The notes: a model not told the origin generated them from the sequence alone. Counted from the stretch's first letter, positions 12,693-25,277 are shown. The stretch is 64,000 nucleotides of DNA from Fomitopsis serialis (GCF_022376445.1 NW_025954977.1:372001-436000), one strand, 5' to 3'. Made by a program: numbers and translations.

Positions 12693-13147
12693 ATGGTCTG
12701 TAAGAAATGCGAGACTGTGAGTGGATCTCAACTCGTCTTGAATGCATCGCCTAATACATCGTTACAGAAACTCTCGAAACTTGCTGCTCCCGACCCGTTC
12801 ACCTCGAGCTCGCAGAGTATCAAAGAGGGCTCTCGGAGAGTCGGAGAGAACAAACTGCTGAGTAGACCGGGAAGCTCGAAAAACAGATTTCAGGTGCGCT
12901 TAGCCTCCTCTGTGTATTCGCTTTGTAGCTAACAGTCATTGCCATGCAGCCGTACCAAGGAAAGTGTAAGGACTGTAAGTCGTCGGTTACACAGAACAGA
13001 GCGAAGTACTGTCACGGTGCGTCGATACTCAGCATCTCTTGGGCACAAACTGACGTGCTTCTAGGATGTGCATACAAACGTGGTGTATGTGCCATCTGCG
13101 GCAAACAGGTCCTCGATACGACTGGTTACGTGATGTCAGCCAAGTAG
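12693..13147 (+). CDS. CRIPT: CRIPT family zinc-binding protein
   Basis: Four exons: 12693-12716, 12768-12893, 12950-13016 and 13065-13147, giving about 100 residues, the usual CRIPT size. Cysteine pairs are at MVCKKCE, GKCKDCK, YCHGCAYKRGVCAICGK, and the end reads TTGYVMSAK, all diagnostic of the family. Human CRIPT was first described as a PDZ-binding protein of PSD-95 and is also reported as a small zinc-binding factor of the minor spliceosome; which role applies in a fungus is unknown. All splice borders are GT-AG and the frame is clean. It converges with the DNMT5 gene. Confidence 0.93.
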
Positions 13148-13467
13148 ACGGCTTGTGTCGGTCAATTTAGGCGGTACTTTGTACTTTTATGCAAGTGTAA
13201 TCTAGTCCTCACTCGCTATCATTATTTGGATCGTTTTCTGTCGTTTATGTATGCATAGCGAGGGTCGCTTCTAGCAAACTTGTGCATTCATATAGCTTAC
13301 GCCAATGCAGCTGGGTCTCCTGATCCAACATAAGATATATGCATTACAGTCAACTAAACACAGATGCTATGAACAGATACAAGGATACATGTTGAGGGTA
13401 TGTATACAACTTCGAAAGCGATGCGATAGCCAGATTTCCAAAGATCGTCGATAGTAGAAGAAGCACT
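13148..13467. other. Convergent 3' intergenic region CRIPT / DNMT5
   Basis: About 320 AT-richer bases between two converging stop codons; expected to hold both polyadenylation regions. No further feature seen. Confidence 0.4.
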
Positions 13468-16400
13468 CTACACATTGCGCTGCTTCGTCCTCTGCTCATA
13501 GATCTCCTCGTCGATTGTGTTCGTGCTGAGGAACCGCCAGATCTGCACAAGCCTCGTCTGCCCGAAACGCCTCAATCGCCCAACAGCTTGCGTCTCGCAA
13601 GCGTCATAGATTTCCTGGGACTGCGCCAGCAACGGCGAGAGGAAGACGGCATGGCTCGCGGACGTTAGGTTCGCCCCGCTCGCGCTTTCGTCCATGACGT
13701 TCAGGAGCAGGACGCGCTCGTTACTGTCATTCTGAAACTTCTCGAGGTTCTTGCTCTTCTGCGACGCAGAGCCCTTGATCTCTAGGAAGTCGACGCCGTT
13801 CGCAGACAGAGCCTCCGCGACCTTCTTCATGAGATCGGGGAACTGTACGAAGATGAGGACACGTTCGTCCTTCGGGATCTTCTTTCTGCTCACGGTCATC
13901 AGTAAAGAGGATGTACTCGCAAAAGTGAGAAACTTACTTGATCAGGTGGATGACCTGCTCGAGCTTCAGACCGTAGTGTTTGCCACGGCCATCACGAGCC
14001 TCATCGTCAATACCGAGCGTATCACCCTTGACGACGTTCAAGACTCGGGCTGCGGCCCTACACGCGCCGGACGCAGCGTAGACGCACTCTTCCTTGTCCG
14101 CGCACTCCATGACGCACTTCAGGCAGCCCATGTGACCACATGATGACAAGACGGCGACCTCCTCGATGGGCACCTCGTCTCGGCCACAGGAGGGGCAGAA
14201 CACAACGGGAGGGACCTCCCTCTGTCGCTGGAGATCACGCACAGCGGTGAAGTACCGGAGCGACCGCACGCGTCCAACGAGCTCTTTCGTCAATCGGCGG
14301 ATCTCGTGGGTCTGCTCACGGTGCTCCCAGATTTGCTCCTTCTTGCTGTTCGACAAGTTGTCGTCCTTGCCCTTGCCTTTGTTCTTGCCATCAACTTGCT
14401 TGTTGGTGGCCGACTTCAGAGGAGCCGGGATCTGTGCCTCGTCAAGGAGAGCTTGCGCTAGTTCCGTAGCGTCCTTGTCGCCGACACCCTCGTTGCGCGT
14501 CACGCGGACGTACTCGCGGAAGAGCGACTCTTGCTCGACCTTGCCGATCTTCTGCTCCATCTTCAAGGCCTCCTCGAGCTTCTTGAGCAGCTCCGCCTTG
14601 CAGTTTTCCAGCTGCTTCTTGCGCTCGTCGACGATGACCTGGCACGCTTTCATGGCGTTCTCCTTGTCGGATGTGTCGAGCTCAAAATGCGAGCAACGCT
14701 TCAGAAGTGCTTCCTCAGCAGTACTACACAGACAGTGTCAATGGCGTGAGGGTACGACGACAATGCTCAGACGTACCTGCTTTCACCGAGGGCCTGTGCC
14801 ACTCGCCTTTCCCGGTCGCTCTCGCTCTTCTTGCCTCGCTTGACCGTCATGTCTAGGGCGCGAAGATGATGCTCGAGTTCAAGATAAATCGCTCGTTCAG
14901 CTGCCGGCAGATTTACGTTCTTGACCTCGGTGGCCGACGGAATCTCGTCGATCTCAGCGATGTTCTGCACCAATCGTCAGCAACGTCATCTACCCTCAAA
15001 CAGATACAGCATACCTGACGAACGAAGCGGTCCAAGAAACCTTGTCCCACTTCATGACGATGCGCGTGCCATTCCAAGCTGTGAACTTCTCGGAAAGAGT
15101 GGAACTTCTCGACGGCTATGAAGAAATGAGCCAATATCAGGAGCAAATCCGCTAAAGGACTCACCAGTCTGCTCGCGCTTGCGCTTCTTGACCTGCAGCG
15201 ATTGACCCTCACCGTCGTCATCGACACCGAGATGCAGATTTAGGAATGCGGAGATCGTCTTCAAAGCACCGAAGTCATGGATAGGAGGAGTACCAGAGAG
15301 AACCCAATGCCTCTCGGCAGTAAGGTTCGTTACCATAGAGTGAATCTTGCCGTCCAGGTAAGTGTACTCGTCGACGACTTTGCGAGCGAAATGGAACATC
15401 TCGAGCGGAGGCGCCTTCATCTGTGTCCAGTCTCGCCTGACGGCGGGCGACTTGAGTTTCCAGGGATCAGTGTCCTCGCGTCTCTTCTGTTTCTTAGCGG
15501 GCCTCTGGTCATCGTCCTCAGCCTTTCGCTTCTTCGTCACCTTGGGTTTGCCCTTGGACGTCGTCGCCTCATCGACGCTCATAGCCTCCGAATCCTCAGT
15601 CATCGGAGGAGTGGTCGCGTCGCTACTGTTCCCTTTGCGGCTACGCGCCTTCGGCTTCGGTTTCGGCTTAATCACCCTCTTCTTCGGCTTCGGTAGGTCC
15701 TCGTCGGACGACACAATGAATGAATCGGCGTCGGAACCAGTGTCTTCGGCGGGCGACGTCGCTTCGTAGTCTGATTCGACTCTTTCTTCTTCGCCGAACG
15801 CTTCGCGGGGGCTGCCTTCTTCTTGCCACGCTTGACTGGAGGTTCCTCCTCATCCGAGTCAGCGTTCTCCTCGTCTGAAGATAGCACCGGTGCCTTCCGG
15901 ACATCCTGCGTCGCCTGGGCCGAGGTGCGTCTGAGTCTTCTTCGGGCTCGCTGGTCTCCGCCGCGCTGGAAGCAAGTGAGCCTTACGCACTGGGATGACA
16001 ACCTCCACTATGAGACCTGTCCGTGGACTCACAGAGGTGTTCTTGCTAGTAGAATTGAGCGGCGCAGCTTTCGTTCCCTTCTGCTTGGGCTTAACTGCCT
16101 CGGGTGCTTCTTTCCGCTCTCCACAACTCGGCAGCTTCCCGATAGTTCTTGCCTTTCAGCGCTTCGTCGGCACGAAAAAGTTGCTTTCGTCCTCGTCTTG
16201 AATATATGCGTAGTTCGTGTGTCAAATGCTTAGCACAAAACACTTACCGAGCTTCCGACCCTCCAGTATCTGATCCATGACCGCAGAAGCCCCTCGTCTC
16301 TGAGACGATCCACCTGTTCGCGAAGCGAGCCGAGAACATTCTCCATCTTGCGTTGAAGTATCGACCATCTTGCAAGGCAGACTCCCAGCGGCAGCCAACG

Positions 16401-19400
16401 CCTCAAGGTTAGCCAGGTACACGGACTGTGGAAGAGGTTTGACGCGACGACAACAATGTCGGCTTCCTGTACCTCCTCAATCGTAAGGGCGTTGATGTTC
16501 GTCGCCGTCGCCAATTCCACCACCTTGAACCGCTTACCAGTGAACTTCTTCACCTCAGAGCCCCATTGTCGTGTCAGGTGGGGCGGCACAACGACGAGGG
16601 TGGCCTTCACAGGTATCTTGCCCTTCATATCCTGCATCTTCCTAAAGTCCTTCTCACGTCTTTGGAGGTGCAGTCGATGAGGCCGAGAGTGATCGCAGTC
16701 TTCCCGTAGCCGACTTCGTCAGCGAGGACACCGCCGCGGACGTGAACGGGCCGCTGAGCGCGGCCTTCAGCTCGCCATCCCAGAGGCTCCATGATCGCTT
16801 CCGAAATTTCCTCCTCAACGAACGGAGGAGCGTCAGGAGACTCCTGGGCCAGCATCCACGTCAAAGAGCGCAACTGTTCGGGACGCAAGGGGGTTTTGAA
16901 GCTAGGAGGCTGAGCGTGCTCAGTGTCGTGCCTGTTCGAAGATAGCCTGAACTTAGGCAGGTGAATTTTCGCTGCAGGTAGGAAATCCGTGGTCAACCGC
17001 CACGAGACAGAGACTTTCTCCGTCCTGCCCGCTGTCGGCAACCGAGACATAGCCCGGTGCATGAGCGAGGCGACGTTCACACCGATGCGCACGACGCCGA
17101 CTCCATTTTCCTCGAGCTTCAATTGCGTGACGAACGGCGCCGGCCGACGCTTTAGGTTGCGCTCGTACTCTCCGGCCTGCGCGGTGTCCTCAATGGCAAC
17201 CACGCGCTTCTTGACCTTGGTCCAAAGCAAACTAGGCGCGGTCGGTGCACAGCGCTCGCAGTTGACGTGTCCGCTCGGTAGCTCGGCGTCATGCCAGTCG
17301 CTAAAGCGATCTCCGACGTTCCGAATGCGCTCGATGAGCCAAGCCAGCGCCTTGAAGGTAACACGCTCGTGAACCTTGTCCACCTCTTTCCATGTTCCAC
17401 GAGGCCACTCAGGACCTGCTTGATCCAGAAGGGGCACACGACAGACCAGGAGCGCGTTCGCGCTACGGCATGCCTCCGACGAGACGCCGATGTCGAGCTG
17501 TTCGCCCGGCACAGCGTAGTGGGCCGCATGTCCGACAACAGGCTAGACGGGCGATATGAGAAGGTTTCCGCGTCCACCGAATGTATTTACTCACCGCTAG
17601 CCGCACATCAGACGCCTTCATCCACTTGTACGGGATTTGGCAGCGGATGTTCTCCACATCGTCGGTATCGGACTGTCTCCACTTTGACTCGAGCTGGCAG
17701 ATAATCGGCCGGGTCTCACCGTACTCATAGCGGCCTTTGCTGATAGAAATGACAAAACTGTCATCTGCCGGGTCGCCGCAGCGCGTAGGATCCAAGAGGA
17801 GGAAGAGGGGCGGCAAGTGGGCATCCTGGTCATTGGTCGACTTCCTGTGCAACGCCGAGTTCGCTGTTCCGCACTTGTCTAGCAGCGTGTACACGCCGCA
17901 TATGTCCCTGTCGAAGTGGACGAGGTCTTTCTTGTCTACGCTAATCTCCAGCCGCGAGTTCACCATCTTGTCGCGGAACTCCTTTGCTTGGAGGCCGAGT
18001 CTTTGCTCCCACGATGGTGCGGGCTCACTACCGGAGATGGTGATTTGGACAGACGTTGTATACGGCAGAGCGAAGTCCCACCGGCCACTGAACAAGCCTG
18101 CCTCGCACGCGAACCGTCCAATGGGCGATTCGAGGAGCTTCCGGGTCTCAGAGTTGGCAGGCTCGCTGTCCTCAGGTTTGCAAACAGCCGCCACTCGGGT
18201 TGCTGCGGGTTCAGCTGGAGCTCTAGGTAGGCAACAGGCGACTGGTAAGTCGCCGCCCATATCTCCTGCCGCTTGGGCTCGACAAATCGCAACTCATGCG
18301 CGGCCACACGGAGAACAGCGTCGCACCACGAGTCCCATCGTTTCTCCGGGATGGTCACGTCTGCTTTATCCCTGAGATTGTCAAGGAGCTCGCGAGAGAC
18401 ATTAGCGAGCGACAGGGACATCGGCAGCGTCGATTTGAGCTCCTTCGCAAAGGCCAGCGGGGGCATGCGAGGGTCGGCGTTGACATCGATCGCTTCGAAG
18501 TTATGCTCCGGACGGCCACCGCACTTGATGCAAGACGACGAACCGCAGTCGACACAGCGGTTTAGCTGGCGGTCCGTAATGTCTTTACGGCCTTCGCATT
18601 CGCAAAGACGTGCGCTCTGCTGGGCTTGCTGAAGCAACTTCGCTAGCCTCGTTTCGGCCGTTGAAGCCAAGTCTAGCGGCTTCTCCACCAACTGATCCTC
18701 GCCTGAGACACGCTCGTCGACAGGAACATCCTTCCTAGGCGCCGGGGCGTCCACGTCCATAGCCTGCTCCTCTTCCTCTCCTCGTCGATGGTCATGGCCA
18801 TGTTGTTCTTCGACTCGTACGTCGCCTCGTCGTCGCCTTCTTTGAGCAGCTTTCTACCGGAAACTAGCGCAGCGATGATGCAGGCGCCGACGACCGTCGT
18901 AGACATGGCATTGCCGGCCAGATCGGCCAGCTGGTCCTCCGTTTCACGTGTAAGCAAGAGCTCGTCAACAGGCAGCCCCTGCATCGATAGAGCCTCAAGA
19001 CCGACCATGGGTCCGCCGCGATTCGTGATGTACGGAATCATGGATGGCGTCAGGCATGGGCATATGCCAACCTTGTTCGACCCGATTGTCCGATCGACGT
19101 TCTGTGACAAGTTCCAGACCTGACTATTGAGCAATCAGCATTAGCAAGTACGTAAATGAATGGTGCAACGGATGTCTCACGTCTTATACGAAGGGTCAAC
19201 TCCCTTCTTCGCGATCGCAATAGACTAATGTCCATCAGATCCCAAACGCGCTCTACCTGCCCGACTCCCCAGTCGTTCCAGGCGAAGTCAGGCATTTTGC
19301 AGAAGCCACCTACGAGAACGTAAGTGGCAGTGATGGCACATCCGAAGATGACAGTACCTTCTTCCCAGCCGGTCAATGGCCGCTTCAGACCCAATTCTTC

Positions 19401-20505
19401 TTCCAACCTCGCTCGCTGGTGCCTAGACTCGCAACGGCCCCAGTCCGTACGTCCAGTTCGTCGATCAACGCCATTGAAGCTTTCCGAAACAAGCTTCTCC
19501 CTCGCCTGGTGAATGCGGGGATCGTCGGAAGGCAAAAGGAAGGCGTCTAGCGTGGACGAGGCCGGACGCTTGAGCTTACCAATCCAGTCTTTCCACTTGC
19601 CAGGGATGCTAGAGTGCCGCTGGTTGACCGCGAGCAGATATACACGCGTTCGCGTGTGCGGGATGTAGAAGTTCTTCGTGTCGACACGGAGGTAGTCGGC
19701 GCTGTAGCCGATCTTTTCGAAGTACTCGGCAACGCGATCCCATGGCGCAGAGCACACGTTCTCGAGGATGACGAGAGGCGGCTGGTGGTTCTTCACCCAA
19801 GACATCATTCCACGGAATGTCCTCCCCGACTCGCCGTTGTCGTCGATACCTTGCTTCTCGTTGTTGAGGTTCGAGTAGTCGACACATGACGTGCCAGCAA
19901 CGAGGAGGTCAACGTCGCCCGGAACAGGTGCCAAAGACCCATATGCAGTGGTCCTGGTAAACGTGCTCAGAGAATTGTTGACCAGAATCAAGCGAAACCA
20001 CATACGCATGACTGTCTCCAAGTTCACAGACATCTCGGAACAGCAGCGGCGGCTTGAAGTTGCGTTCAATGTACGCCTGCTTGAACGGCTCGATCTCGCA
20101 CGAGAAGACGTGATCGAACTCGAGTTGCACGTCGTAGTGCTCGAGGATTGAGCGACGGATCTGCTCAAGTGCGAGCAGTGGTGACTCGGTACCAGAACAC
20201 ATGGTCGCGACGCGCATCTTCCGCCCTTCAAGGTGCTCAGCGACGGCCTTGATCTCAGGGACGCGCGAGACCAAGTCAGAGAAGATGGCAGGTATGTTAT
20301 GAATCGGTGGGAGATCGGACGCGTCTGGGGCGGAGCTCTTGGACGTGGTGACTACCTGCGTGTCATCGGCTTCAAGTTCAACGTCGGACGCCTCGTCCGC
20401 GCTGCTTGGGAGCTTCTCCGCCTGGGCTTTCGCGGGCTTGCCACCAAAGAAAGAAGCAATCGACTTTTGGCCCTTCGAGGCAGAAGAGCTCTGACCTTTT
20501 GCCAT
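13468..20505 (-). CDS. DNMT5: DNMT5-type DNA cytosine methyltransferase with RING and SNF2 helicase domains
   Basis: ATP-dependent maintenance CpG methyltransferase family. Start at 20505 (MAKGQSSS). In order: a PIP-like box QKSIASFF (residues 13-20); MTase motif I TMCSGTES (about 20200), catalytic loop GTSCVDYS (Cys codon 19886-19884), LENVC (19763), TRTRVYLLAV and the C-terminal LAGNAMSTTVVG; a Cys cluster CEC...CVDC...CIKC (18604-18503); SNF2 lobe 1 with ADEVGYGKT (about 16720-16697); a Lys/Asp/Glu-rich insert (about 15400-16100); DEYTYL (about 15365) and VLSGTPP; a RING with CPSC and CGHMGCLKC (14197-14060); helicase lobe 2 ending VGRLRRFGQTRLVQIW. Total near 2,200 residues as in fungal DNMT5. 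Frame breaks near 15775, 16300-16420 and 19215. No chromodomain seen. Confidence 0.92.
20446..20469 (-). other. PIP box (PCNA-interacting peptide) in DNMT5 N-terminus
   Basis: Residues 13-20 of the DNMT5 protein read QKSIASFF, an exact match to the consensus Q-x-x-(I/L/M)-x-x-F-F, within 25 residues of the start, in a Ser/Lys-rich disordered stretch and followed by GGKPAK. Position and basic flanks are typical for functional PIP boxes. Confidence 0.75.
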
Positions 20506-21150
20506 CCTGAAAGACGGCGCGAAGAGAGGGAAGGGGAGGGGATGAGAGAAAGGCAACGTGTTAAGCGCGTCGCGTCAGCGAACGACTTGATTAGTCACGT
20601 TCGCGTATGGTCACTTGTGACTGTCACGCGTTTGGATCGAGCAATCTAATTAGGTGAGTAATTGATTATGAATCGCGTCTTTATGTTGCGATGCAGTGCT
20701 CAGACACGGCCGTGCAAGACCGGAAGTGTCGACAGTTGTCTGCGGAGCATTGATGCCTTCGCTCGACTGGGAATGGGACAAGCCGGTAGCACTTGAACCA
20801 GTCACGCAAAGATGTGGAAGCTTCTAGTGAAACCAGCGGGCGATGGTGCTTAATGTAACACGCGATATTCGCCGCTGAGTACTGAAAGATCTGAACAACA
20901 AAGGTTTGCTGACTACATAACAACTTTTTGTATTCACAAACAAAGACGTCCGACGAGAACGCGACGCGCCGCCATGAGTGCACGTGTCCGCGTTGAATGG
21001 CGAGCCGAGACTAACTTCATAAGGAAACCTGGGCACGTGGCGTCTCCTTGGACGTTGAGCAGGGATGCGATCCGAGCTCGTGCCATACAACGACGACGAC
21101 CTCCCTTCCTCCCGCTGCGTCCAGGCGACACGCAGGAGCCTCTCCTCAAC
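20506..21150. promoter_or_regulatory. Divergent intergenic region DNMT5 / finger gene A
   Basis: About 645 bases between divergent starts. Short open frames on both strands near 20680-21090 show no recognisable domain. Presumed promoters. Confidence 0.4.
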
Positions 21151-23087
21151 ATGAGCAACGTGGAAGACCTGCTATCTAGCCCAGAACGGTGAGTGTGCGC
21201 GCTTCTCCCGTACTCGGCTAACGATCTCCCCAGTTCGCCGCCTGTGAAAGTGAAGTACAGTGCGCGCCGGAAGGTGAATGTGTCGCGTGTCTCCGTGTGG
21301 TCTGTCAATTTGAACGCAGGCCGGTACACAGAAGAGAAAGAGTACAGTAAAAGACGATACCGAGTACGTTGTCGTTCTTGCTGAGGTGTTGACTGTACTC
21401 ACGATCGTCGACAGGGAGTCCCCGGCAGAAGAGACAAAGAATGAAGACGAGGAAGACGATGGTGCAAGTCCGGAGAAGCCTGCATCTAATGGTGCTAGTG
21501 TGAGTGTAATTCCCTTGCTGCCAGTGCAGTACAGGAAAACTACGACATGATCTCGCTATGCTGGTGTGGCCGGTGTACAGACAATGAAGCTAGAGTCCGC
21601 CTCATCGTCCGTGACAGCCCAAACAATCATCCACTGGCACATTGCGGTGTCGGGTTACATGAGACAGTACAGTCGGTTAATCGCTCGCCATTGTTGTTGA
21701 CCCTTGGTTGCGTTCTCCCTTGAAGGCACAGACCACTCACACTTCAACAGGCATCTGCGAAGAAGCGTGCACCCAAGATGATTGACGTAGTGCAAGTCTC
21801 ATGACGTTCCTCCCTCAGCTTGATCTGACGGTCACCTCCGGCCATACAGCCTGCGTGGACCGTCCCCAACCCGGGGTCGCCAAGAGTCGCCCGCCACAGG
21901 CAAGAAGCCCACAAGCAAGCTAGGAGGACTCCGCACTCTCGGGCAGGCTCAGTGGCATCTATCGCCCTGGATGACACCGATGCGTCTTCGGTGAAAGGTA
22001 AACCTCTCTCTGCAACCGGCTTCAAGACACCCGCACGGTAGGTGCTCGCCATAAGCGAGAAGGGGTGGGTTTATGACTGATTTACTTCCCGTCCAGGCGT
22101 GCACAGTCACCAGATAGTGTCGCTGACGATCAATCCGTCTTCGGAGAGTCATCGAAGTCGGCGCGTGCAAGAAAGACGGAGGCAGAACGTATCGAATTTC
22201 TCCAGAATGACCCGCTCACAGGCGAGGTGGAGGCACATCGTGTCTTCTGCAAGGAATGTCAAGAATGGGTCAATTTGGCCCCGAAGCGGAAGTACGTGAT
22301 GCAGAACTGGGTCGCGCATCGGAAGCAGAAACACAAGCAACGCGGCAGCGCGGATAAGTCAGCTAACTTGATGCTGTTTGATGCTTTGCGACTGATCGCC
22401 TCGTTGCAGACACGACAACTCAGATCTCAAGTCTGAGGTCCTGCTGACAATGACGACGGTCACGCCGAAGATGACAATGCATCTGTAGCCGGATCCTCGG
22501 CGGCACCATTGGAGACCCCTCGGTCCGACAAGTCGTCGCGAGAGCGACCGAGCAATCGCATTACTGCGATGCAACGCAAGCTCTCGCTGGTGAACGACCC
22601 ACAAGTAAGGAAGCTGATAGATCAAACCGTCGAATGCACGATATGCCGCGCGGAGGTGATCGTGAAGGGCCAAGTGGACTACGATCTGTCCCGATGGGAG
22701 GAGCACAAGGCTACGTGCACCAAGTGAGTCGCCCGGTGATCTGCCGCGGATGTCGCTTGACCTCGCGAACTCAGATCTACTCCCCGCGCCGCGGCTTCGT
22801 CCGAACCAACCGTCGCTGCGGCCAAAGTACCGCCGGGGACAGTACTGCGATCACCGCCTTCGGTGGCGTCGACGGATGCGACCGCTGTAGGGTCCGAGCC
22901 TTCCCCGTTGCGTGGCGAGAAGAGGCCGCGTGACGAGGATGAAGAGGACCAGGAGCCGCAGCGCAACGTACGCCCCCGCTCTGCATTCTACGAGGTACCG
23001 GAGGACTCGGCGGGCTTCCTGGAGTGGGTGACGCTGCCCTTCCGCTCGTTTGTGCGCGGATTCCGTGAGGGATTATCATCGGGATAG
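21151..23087 (+). CDS. Fungal C2HC-like finger protein A (function unknown)
   Basis: I recognise no named family. From ATG 21151 the reading gives MSNVEDLLSSPERSPPVKVK, then many short exons of disordered Ser/Lys/Glu-rich sequence. Two related Cys/His units follow: CKECQEWVNL...NWVAHRKQKH (about 22245-22335) and CTICRAEVIV...RWEEHKATC (about 22635-22720), pattern C-x2-C, hydrophobic, aromatic, W-x2-H-x3-5-C/H. The C-terminus has a basic/acidic GEKRPRDEDEED stretch, then FLEWVTLPFRSFVRGFREG, ending at TAG 23085. The basic segments suggest a nuclear protein; DNA or RNA binding is a guess. It shares its finger type with the next gene, suggesting old tandem duplication. Exon borders at 21490-21850 are uncertain. 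Confidence 0.6.
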
Positions 23088-23636
23088 AGTAGGATCATCT
23101 CGACGTCCGTGCCTATCGCCATATCGCATTACACCACTTTGACTAAGGACTGCGTCCCGCCACCCTCGTTATCGCCCGCTCCGTCGCTCCTTGTCCCCCC
23201 TGCTGCTTGACCGTTCCCCCGCCTGTCTGTTGCTGCTGTGTTATTTGCTTCCGTGTATCTAGTCCGAATCTATCGTGAATGGATGTGCCCTAGCGGGCGA
23301 AATCAGGTTCCGCGAAGCTTTTGCCGATGGGCGCGGAGAGATGAGATCGGCGAGAATCCGAGGATGGGTCCGTATATGGACTGGCACGCCCGTAAGCGCG
23401 TGTCGCCTGGTTCGCCGTGCGGTGAATGCCGAGGCCACCCTCGCTGGGCCTCCTCCGTGCGCCTGGAGACCTGGTGGGTGGCGTCCCCCTCCCGCTCTTC
23501 TCTTCCCCCTTCGTCCCCCACACACGATTTCGACCCTACGATGGATATCAAGAAACTGTGCGCTCCCCCCTCACCCTGCAGCCCCTCCGGATGCTCACAG
23601 CCTCCCCTTCCCAGGTTACGATCGCCCAGTCCCGCC
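23088..23636. other. Intergenic between finger genes A and B
   Basis: About 550 bases, pyrimidine-rich, with overlapping short open frames on both strands and no consistent coding signal. Probably the 3' UTR of A and promoter of B. Confidence 0.4.
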
Positions 23637-25002
23637 ATGGATGTAACTCTAGATGAAATGAAAAATGAGGTGAGTGGCGTGGCCGCGGACGTCGCTCGAC
23701 CATGAATGTACTTGTTGACACCTCCCTTCACTCCAGGACTACGGCACGAATTATTCTACTATGAGGTACGGAACGATCGCGGCCACCGAAGCCCCAACGA
23801 CCTCACCAGACCCGCATTTCACAGTATAAATGAACCGAACGCACCCTCGGCCACGAGTGAACGCCACGCGAGGTAAGCCGCCGCCTGCTTGGATACACGC
23901 GCCTGGCTGACCTCGATGCAGCAGCGACAGCGCTCGCACCACGCTCGATGTGCGCGACGCGCCCGCCAAGCCTGTTGTACCTGACCAGCCCGACAACATC
24001 CTGAACTCTCCCGTCGGGCACCCGCCCGACGAGCCCGCCCTCGACTCTGCTGAGCGCGAGTAAGCGCCTCCCCTCCGCTGCGCGGAACGATGCCTCGCTG
24101 ACACTCGCGTCCCCCGCCCTAGATTAACCCGCAGGCCCACCCCCGCTGAGAAGGCGCGCGAGAACAAGCTGCGGGCGGACAAGCTCTGCGAGATCTCCAG
24201 CCCGCAGCTGGTCCGATGTCGCCGCTGCAATTCCTGGATCAAGCTGTCCGCGAAGAGCGCGTTTGATCCTGCGCACTGGAACAAACATCGTGACCGATGT
24301 ATACGCAGGTCGGAGACCGTCGTAGAGGAGCTACGGGAGACGAACAGCCAGGTATAGATGTTCGCGCACCGTGTGAGTTCGACCTGCTCACAGACACTCG
24401 ACAGCAGGCACCATTCCCGTCTGACGTGAAGCCGCCTAATGCGGTCAAGCGCATGGTAGCCGCGCTGGCCACACCGCCGCTGACCCCGGATCGCGACGGC
24501 GACGAAACTTCGAGCGCGGATGCTGCGAACCCCCCGGCTAAAGAGGACTCACCTCTCACCCAGTTCTCCGACTCTACGCAAGCTAGCCCCCCGCCGTCTC
24601 CAACGCCCGTCCCTGCTCCGCCCCCGGCGATCCGCGATCCTGACCCAGCGTTCGAAGAGTACCTCGCCCGCTCACAACGTCGGCCGACACGTGACCTGGC
24701 GTCGCCCCTGCTGGTGAACTGGCAGGAATGGAGCTGGTCGCAGTTGAAGAAACCCGTGTGGTATCCCGAGCACGACGATTCGGACGATGAGGAGGAAGAC
24801 GATCGGCGCCGCCGCGTGCCTGTCTCGCACGCGCGTGCTTCCGCCGGTGCCGACCGATCATGCGAGAGCGGTGCGCCCTGTTACGCGCGCCTTCTTCATG
24901 ACAGACGCAACGCCGGCGCCGCCGCGGGAGCCATGGGGGGATCCGCTGTCCCCGGACGGCTGTCCTGATGAATTTAATAAAGGTGATCTCGAACGCATCT
25001 GA
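23637..25002 (+). CDS. Fungal C2HC-like finger protein B (function unknown)
   Basis: Paralogue-like neighbour of finger gene A. Start MDVTLDEMKNE at 23637, then four short exons (DYGTNYSTM, INEPNAPSATS, DSARTTLDVRD) with clean GT-AG introns. The single finger unit is CRRCNSWIKL...HWNKHRDRC (about 24215-24300), matching both units of gene A in spacing. A Pro/Ser-rich linker follows, then LLVNWQEWSWSQLKKPVWYPE and an acidic DDSDDEEEDD run. The end is uncertain: one frame stops at 24968, while the frame giving REPWGDPLSPDGCPDEFN stops at 25002; a single-base indel after 24800 would join the acidic run to the latter. Function unknown. Confidence 0.58.
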
Positions 25003-25269
25003 TGTACAATCTATAATTCCGTGGTCTCGTCTTTACTCATGTTGTCTGCACGCTTTGCTATCGCTTCTTTCCCTCGTCTCTTGCTTTCGACGCATGCTTA
25101 TTCTCGTCCATCTATCTTCTGAATCCTTCCCATTTGCTCAGATCTGTGTTGCCGTTGTAGCATAAGTGCCCTTGGTTGTTGATTGTCAAAATCCGTGTAC
25201 TCCATCTGCTATTGCCTCTTGCCCAGAGGCGCTGGTGCTGGCTAGCGGCCGGTCGAAGTGTAATGTATG
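25003..25269. other. AT-richer flank before the transposon
   Basis: 3' flank of finger gene B leading up to the insertion site of the 1.59-kb element. No gene seen. Confidence 0.35.
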
Positions 25270-25277
25270 ACTTGATC
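25270..25277. repeat. Target-site duplication, left, copy 1
   Basis: ACTTGATC immediately before the CAAGAGG terminus; identical to 26868-26875. Confidence 0.9.
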
